This document shows, in pieces, positions 56,201 to 59,280 of a stretch of 59,280 nucleotides of DNA. This DNA comes from Pseudoalteromonas luteoviolacea S2607. Its GTDB lineage: Bacteria > Pseudomonadota > Gammaproteobacteria > Enterobacterales > Alteromonadaceae. The stretch is taken from NCBI RefSeq assembly GCF_001625575.1, contig NZ_AUXV01000014.1, positions 1 to 59,280 of the forward strand, in the 5' to 3' direction. The notes beneath the pieces were generated by a model. The model saw nothing but the letters and a program-made list of their open reading frames with translations, had not been told where the DNA came from and searched no databases. Both the position numbers and the translations under genes were made by a program. Every line of letters begins with the position of its first letter. Positions within the stretch are counted from its first letter, which is position 1.

Positions 56201-57914
56201 TATCACTCGGGGTGAGCTAGAAAAGCGCAGTAATCAGTTTGCACATTGGCTAATCGAAAGCGGTATTGATAAAGGCGATAGAGTCGGTATCTTCCAAAAT
56301 AGAAGTATTGAGATGATAGTTTATATTTTGGGCATATTGAAGGCTGGAGCAATTTATGTTCCACTTGAACCTGACTATCCACAAGAACGTTTATCGTATA
56401 CCGTTTCAGATGCCCAGCTTAAACTGGTCGTGTGTGATGATATGAGTATACTCAAAGAGTTTGACTCGACATTTGTATCTAATCAGCATCTTCGCACATT
56501 ACTTGATAAACAGCCTCACAGGCCTGTGAACCTCTGTCTAGAACATCATGACTCGGCTTATATTATCTACACCTCCGGATCTACGGGCCGTCCCAAGGGC
56601 GTTGTGAATAACCATGGGGCTCTATTGAACCGTTTGCGTTGGATGCAAGAGCAATATGATGTGTCTGAGAAAGACCGAATCTTGTTTAAAACACCGATCG
56701 GCTTCGATGTCTCTGTGTGGGAAATATTTCTTCCGTTAATGACGGGAGCGTCAATGATTATCACACCACATGGACTTCACAAAGAACCAGCAAAGTTAGT
56801 TCAGACTATTAAAGAACAAGCGGTTACATTGTTGCACTTTGTCCCTTCAATGCTAAACGTGTTTTTGCAGATCCAGCCGCAAGGTTTAAATGGGGTTAAA
56901 AGGGTTGTATGTAGTGGAGAGTCGCTACCAATCAGCTTAGTCAATCAGTTTAAAGTTTTTTGCCCAAATACTCAGCTAGAGAATTTATACGGACCTACAG
57001 AAGCGGCCATCGATGTCACGATGTTTGATTGCAATATACTTTCTGAGCATGCCGAAAGTGTTCCGATAGGGATACCAATTGATAACACACAAATTTACAT
57101 TTTAGATGAGCAATTAAAACCTGTACCAATGGGAGTGATGGGGGAATTATACATCTCCGGTGCTAATCTAGCCTCGGGCTATTGGAATAAACCCGAACTT
57201 ACCTCGACATTATTCCTGCCAGATCCATTCACATCATGTGGAGGGAAAATGTATAAAACAGGTGATTTAGCGAAGGTTAATGTACAAGGCCAAATTGAGT
57301 ATCTGGGTCGAGTGGATGATCAAGTCAAAGTCAACGGTGTGAGAATCGAGCTGGGTGAGATTGAATCTCTAATTTGTGATGAGCCAACTGTTCACAACTG
57401 TGCGGTAGTCCTGATTCAGGATACGCTTCAAGGGGATACTTTGATAGCTTATTATACAGGTGACAATGTCCCGAAATCGATACTCAGATCTCGCGTTAAC
57501 AATCAGCTCCCAGTCCAAGCGCGTCCAAGCTTCTTCATACAACTTTCTGATTTACCAATTACCGATAATGGGAAGTTAAATCGAAAAATGCTTAAGCAAT
57601 TGGATTACAAATCTCTATTGCACAATTTTGATGATAATGAAGTGAAAAAAGAGCTTGTCGCTCCGAGAAATGAATTAGAAAAATGGGTTTTAACACAATG
57701 GCAAACTTTACTTGGCTCGGAGGATATTTGTATTCACGATGAGTTTCTTTCAGTAGGCGGTAATTCACTTGCTGCCATGAAGGTGCTTAGTGCAATCAAT
57801 GAAGAGTTCTCAGTTTCTTTAACTCTAAAGGAATTTATTGAGCAAGCTACGGTTGCCAATATAAGCAAAGTAGTATTAAACAGCATGCTTTTGTCTACCG
57901 AGGAAGCAGAGTAG
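50244..57914 (+). CDS. hybrid PKS-NRPS KS-AT-KR-ACP-C-A-T, predicted serine
   Basis: About 2556 residues. Order: ketosynthase (about 10-430; Cys181 in NTACSSS, EAHGTGTETGDP), acyltransferase (about 520-820; GHSIGEYTLAC, SHAFHSPMM, fitting malonyl-CoA), ketoreductase (about 1110-1300; VIGGLGGIGLV, Tyr and Asn in ADYSAANRF), carrier (Ser1446 in FFTLGGDSV), condensation (about 1500-1920; HHMIFDAWS), adenylation (about 1970-2450; IIYTSGSTGRPKG, NLYGPTEAA, YKTGD) and carrier (Ser2508 in SVGGNSLAA). The A-domain code DVWHVSLIDK is a serine code. No dehydratase, methyltransferase or epimerase. It should make a beta-hydroxyacyl-serine. The module matches the split PKS and Ser modules of cluster 1 but lacks the sulfotransferase. 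It starts a plus-strand unit running off the right edge. Confidence 0.96.
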   Translation: MSIDNKDLPENGIAVIATTCRFPDAITASKYWENIASGVESINELSAEAKSSIPDAILKQDDYIQVGSFVKDVEFFDADFFQFTPREADVTDPQQRIFLECCYEALELGGYRGLDSTKSVGVFGSTAISSYLLNNLWKNDEVFSSIGEAAVAYGNDKDYLATSVSYKLNLTGPSISVNTACSSSLVAIVEACKSLLTYECDVALAGGVRIDTPQEQGYLYKEGGIFSKQGQCHAFGENADGTVFGNGAGVVLLKRLDEALEDGDTIMAVIRGFATNNDGSDKVGFTAPSLNGQSKVISEAIAMADIDAETIGYIEAHGTGTETGDPIEIAALKDAFSTNEKQFCALGSVKSNIGHLVSAAGVAGFIKVVKALESKQLPPTLHCEHHNPSIDFENSPFFTNTSLCDWKEGKNPRRASVSSFGIGGSNAHIVLEEAPNRNALPESNASSLMVLSAKTPTALDSQRSLFATFIESTQHRLADCCYTLQTGREHFEYRYAIGVQNKSEAANLLSKDTLSIKAYKNPKVTMLFSGQGSQYFEMAKELYEKNETFSYWLDKISDEFTPLIGCDLKSVLYVSALDDKGLEVLNQTWLSQPAIFAIEYSLAKLWQSLGVDMAQGLGHSIGEYTLACLTNVMSLEDTIKIVSARGRIMHKATPGSMLSVKLAASELVNKLGENSVIAAYNAPHLCVVAGPSEEISELQSKLSSEYVKSQLLKTSHAFHSPMMDEVLDEFRVEFQDVNLAAPDRPYVSSVTGKLIKAHEATSVDYWVRQLREPVQFERGVNTLRELGNQQVFLEVGPGNALAQITRKIIDDEPAICSSLPHPSQEQGALEFFTQMAGQVWCYGVALDWSQLNSEIAPRKVHMPTYPFEKQYHWISPPANKTQRLQKSRLDEWFYLPSWHLVPESAFAANQPIPSELKLVFGEKELLSDMLFGLVPSSDEVIFIGQGEHFAKVNNGYEMRFDEKSQYTMLFSSLEQLLSQYRQCHIVVAWDLNAPLEKAYDATTLYRNLFGLIYLAQALQDTAQHLPFKLTVISNHTEHHAQSQLSPENALVAPLLASIENEIGNLQSCAVSIAPIDKIEEDAKKVLHCLFKQYQTGQLKYEKEAVWKRDLHQINLLPVSESIPNLTAGGTYVVIGGLGGIGLVTAKWLASSQDINLVLISRSGAPSRSTWKSIMDQPETSPELRNKIACLLELEQRVNNLTVLSADVSDFNSLQQAFAQIIFEHQEVNGVIHAAGMASMTRLIAKSEQDIRDVVESKIQGTVNLFKLLNPEKMEFVFLYSSIASFVGRVGQADYSAANRFMESYAEQMRAHFENVVTINWDTWQQSGMAANTNIDPKFQAQKAHELSLGITDEEGVDVLSRVLENRHLNQIVVSTRPWHARVQLAKSQHNVTQAPMHKPRFKRDAVKEFDAPDSQHEKILADVWRNLLGVTQISRFDDFFTLGGDSVLASQVISQLKSEYGITVPISKVFALTKLNELASELVASKDLGRPESEFLCHRPTTLPLSYSQNRMWIQEQVADNALFNMPVSIQFSGHLDTDKLTAALNIVVQRHEILRTQFVTRNGMPEQIILSSLDIDVPVSDLSHLSEFEAKKKLSEIESLLATKRFSLDLAPLLRFHLVRLSSELCHGILVFHHMIFDAWSAKIVQSELLEVYSQLLADCKSVSIEPRHQIVQYADFTIWQQAQVENQWATSQLPYWLENLADSPSTSTIPSDFKRQNKGVFNGDFIRFEIDEKLTSSLKSLAQRSDATLYMVLLAGFKLLLSRYSGQLDVIVGCPISNRHHSNELDNSVGLYVNTLPLRTQISPSNGFLSLLSSVRHCASQAYAHQDLPFDIIVEKLGSNSALPFFQTMLVLQNYPTPNRHGDGLEYQMQTLSNGASKFDLTMFIEEKDNVLSGQIEFNTSLYNESTISALANNFLSLMSSLSKEPESPVSEALLIKDESADALGSILRGPKKDLPVESNIVTLICEKLLEEPHKPALYFEGAIITRGELEKRSNQFAHWLIESGIDKGDRVGIFQNRSIEMIVYILGILKAGAIYVPLEPDYPQERLSYTVSDAQLKLVVCDDMSILKEFDSTFVSNQHLRTLLDKQPHRPVNLCLEHHDSAYIIYTSGSTGRPKGVVNNHGALLNRLRWMQEQYDVSEKDRILFKTPIGFDVSVWEIFLPLMTGASMIITPHGLHKEPAKLVQTIKEQAVTLLHFVPSMLNVFLQIQPQGLNGVKRVVCSGESLPISLVNQFKVFCPNTQLENLYGPTEAAIDVTMFDCNILSEHAESVPIGIPIDNTQIYILDEQLKPVPMGVMGELYISGANLASGYWNKPELTSTLFLPDPFTSCGGKMYKTGDLAKVNVQGQIEYLGRVDDQVKVNGVRIELGEIESLICDEPTVHNCAVVLIQDTLQGDTLIAYYTGDNVPKSILRSRVNNQLPVQARPSFFIQLSDLPITDNGKLNRKMLKQLDYKSLLHNFDDNEVKKELVAPRNELEKWVLTQWQTLLGSEDICIHDEFLSVGGNSLAAMKVLSAINEEFSVSLTLKEFIEQATVANISKVVLNSMLLSTEEAE

Positions 57915-57947
57915 GTATACACCGATATTTATTTGCTAGGATGTAAA

Positions 57948-59280
57948 ATGGATAAGAATACAGTAGATTTTGATTGTCTTTCCTCAGAGGAACAGCTTGC
58001 ACTTTTAAAGCGTCTAAAAAACCGTGCAAAGCCCAATAAGAATAAAGTAAAAAATGAAGAGAAAGAGCTGGCTACAGAGTTCCCGTTATCTTTTTCGCAG
58101 CAACGGCTGTGGACATTAAGCCAACTCGATGAGCAAAATCTAGCTGCTTATAATATTCCCGCTGCGATAAAAATTACCGGGGAAATTGATTTAAAAGCCA
58201 TTTCTTTGGCTTTCAATGAGGTCGTCAAAAAGCATGATGCACTGCGTTTGAAGTTGATGGTAAAGGAAGGTAAACCTTACCAATCTGCAACTGAAGCTAG
58301 CTTTTTTGATATTCCTCTTGTAAACCTTGCTTCAAATGAGGTGAATGCATGGCTCAAGGGCGAAGCCAGACATATTTTTAAGCTTGATAAAGAAAAGCTA
58401 TATCGTGTGCAGTTATTATGCACAAATAACACCGAACATATCTTGCTTATGAACTTCCACCATTTGGTTTTCGATGGTTGGTCCATGGACATATTTAAGC
58501 GAGACTTTATTCAAGCCTATGATCAGCAAGTTAAAACGGGGCATATATCACTCGTCCCCTTGTCTGCACAGTATGATAGCTATGTAGAAGGTCAACGGTC
58601 CTACCTACTTAGTGAGCAGCGGCAAATCGATTTAGATTATTGGCAAAATAAACTTAAAGGCTGTAACAACCTAATTGAACTGCCATGTGATTTTGCTCGT
58701 CCACCGACTCAATCATTTGTTGGAAAAAAGCATAGCTTTGTATTAAATGCAACACTGGCTGAACAAGTGAAGCAACTCGCTCAATCACGTAATGCGTCAT
58801 TGTTCATGACTTATCTTTCTGCTTTTAAACTGCTTTTGGCCCGCTACAGCGGTCAGTATGATGTATCCATTGGAACGGCTGTTGCGAATCGGCAAGATGC
58901 AAAGTTTGCCGACCAAATAGGCTTTTTTGCGAACACTTTAGTATTGAGGGATCAATTATCGGCTACATCGAGCTTTTATGAAGTTCTTGAGTGCGTAAAG
59001 AGCACGAGTTTAGAAGCTATGTCACATCAGGCATTACCATTCGAGACTTTGTTGGAAAAAATTAACCTTCCGAGAAGCCTTTCGTACTCACCGTTATTTC
59101 AAGTGATGTTCGTTATGCAAGACATTATTGATAGCAATAGGGTGAGCCTTAACGGTCTGACATTTGAAGAAATTGCAATTGATAATGAAACAAGCAAATT
59201 TGACCTTTTATTATTTATTTACCTCCGAGATGGCAAGGTCACTCTAAACATCGAATACTGCAGCGATCTATTTAAAGCCA
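57948..59280 (+). CDS. NRPS, N-terminal part (condensation domain), cut by window edge
   Basis: Open frame of at least 444 codons continuing past the window. It begins MDKNTVDFDCLSSEEQLALL, a short helical segment resembling an NRPS docking region, followed by a lysine-rich linker. A condensation domain follows (from about residue 45: FPLSFSQQRLWTLSQLDEQN, active HHLVFDGWSMD near residue 170, then SIGTAVANRQDAKFADQ and IGFFANTLVLRD). An AGGA site lies about 6 bases before the ATG, 33 bp after the PKS-NRPS stop, so it belongs to the same unit. It should extend the acyl-serine chain. An adenylation domain is expected beyond the edge. Confidence 0.95.
   Translation, partial: MDKNTVDFDCLSSEEQLALLKRLKNRAKPNKNKVKNEEKELATEFPLSFSQQRLWTLSQLDEQNLAAYNIPAAIKITGEIDLKAISLAFNEVVKKHDALRLKLMVKEGKPYQSATEASFFDIPLVNLASNEVNAWLKGEARHIFKLDKEKLYRVQLLCTNNTEHILLMNFHHLVFDGWSMDIFKRDFIQAYDQQVKTGHISLVPLSAQYDSYVEGQRSYLLSEQRQIDLDYWQNKLKGCNNLIELPCDFARPPTQSFVGKKHSFVLNATLAEQVKQLAQSRNASLFMTYLSAFKLLLARYSGQYDVSIGTAVANRQDAKFADQIGFFANTLVLRDQLSATSSFYEVLECVKSTSLEAMSHQALPFETLLEKINLPRSLSYSPLFQVMFVMQDIIDSNRVSLNGLTFEEIAIDNETSKFDLLLFIYLRDGKVTLNIEYCSDLFKA

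Overview
The window is marine-gammaproteobacterial in character, most like Pseudoalteromonas or a close Alteromonadales relative. This rests on protein and codon character and on the mix of large NRPS/PKS genes with a plasmid-type ParA-ParB-Rep locus; there is no rRNA gene to confirm it. It holds two large biosynthetic regions that point away from a central replication origin, so the replicon is probably a megaplasmid or chromid.

Bases 1-44273 (all minus strand) are one non-ribosomal peptide/polyketide cluster, in two transcription units separated by a 0.7-kb gap. The long unit reads leftward from 44273 to 7843. It encodes a JmjC/cupin_8 oxygenase, a PhyH-type oxygenase, a PKS (KS-AT-KR-ACP with a C-terminal sulfotransferase domain), a C-A-T module with a Ser code, a periplasmic Ntn-type acylase, a PvdE/SyrD-type ABC exporter, two glycosyltransferases, and five NRPS proteins. 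Those five are C-A-T, C-A-T-C-A-T, C-A-T, A-T and C-A-T-TE. The second unit (7113 to 214) encodes a MacA-like periplasmic adaptor, a LolD/MacB-type ATPase, a double-FtsX permease, a stand-alone sulfotransferase, an alpha-oxoamine synthase and an MbtH-like protein.

Read together, the cluster predicts a lipidated peptide of about seven or eight building blocks. It would be hydroxylated, glycosylated and sulfated, moved to the periplasm, deacylated there and exported. The transport and maturation parts have the same composition as the pyoverdine PvdE-PvdQ-PvdRT route. The product itself cannot be identified from sequence alone.

Bases 44274-50243 hold a decayed IS3-family element, an array of eleven 18-bp iterons (two inverted pairs) with DnaA-box-like sites, an AT-rich stretch, and then parA, parB and a winged-helix Rep initiator on the plus strand.

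Bases 50244-59280 (plus strand) start a second cluster. It has a fused PKS-NRPS (KS-AT-KR-ACP-C-A-T, again with a Ser code) followed by an NRPS gene that runs off the window inside its first condensation domain. Both clusters therefore begin with a reducing malonyl PKS module feeding a serine module, which suggests shared ancestry.

No tRNA, rRNA or CRISPR array was seen.
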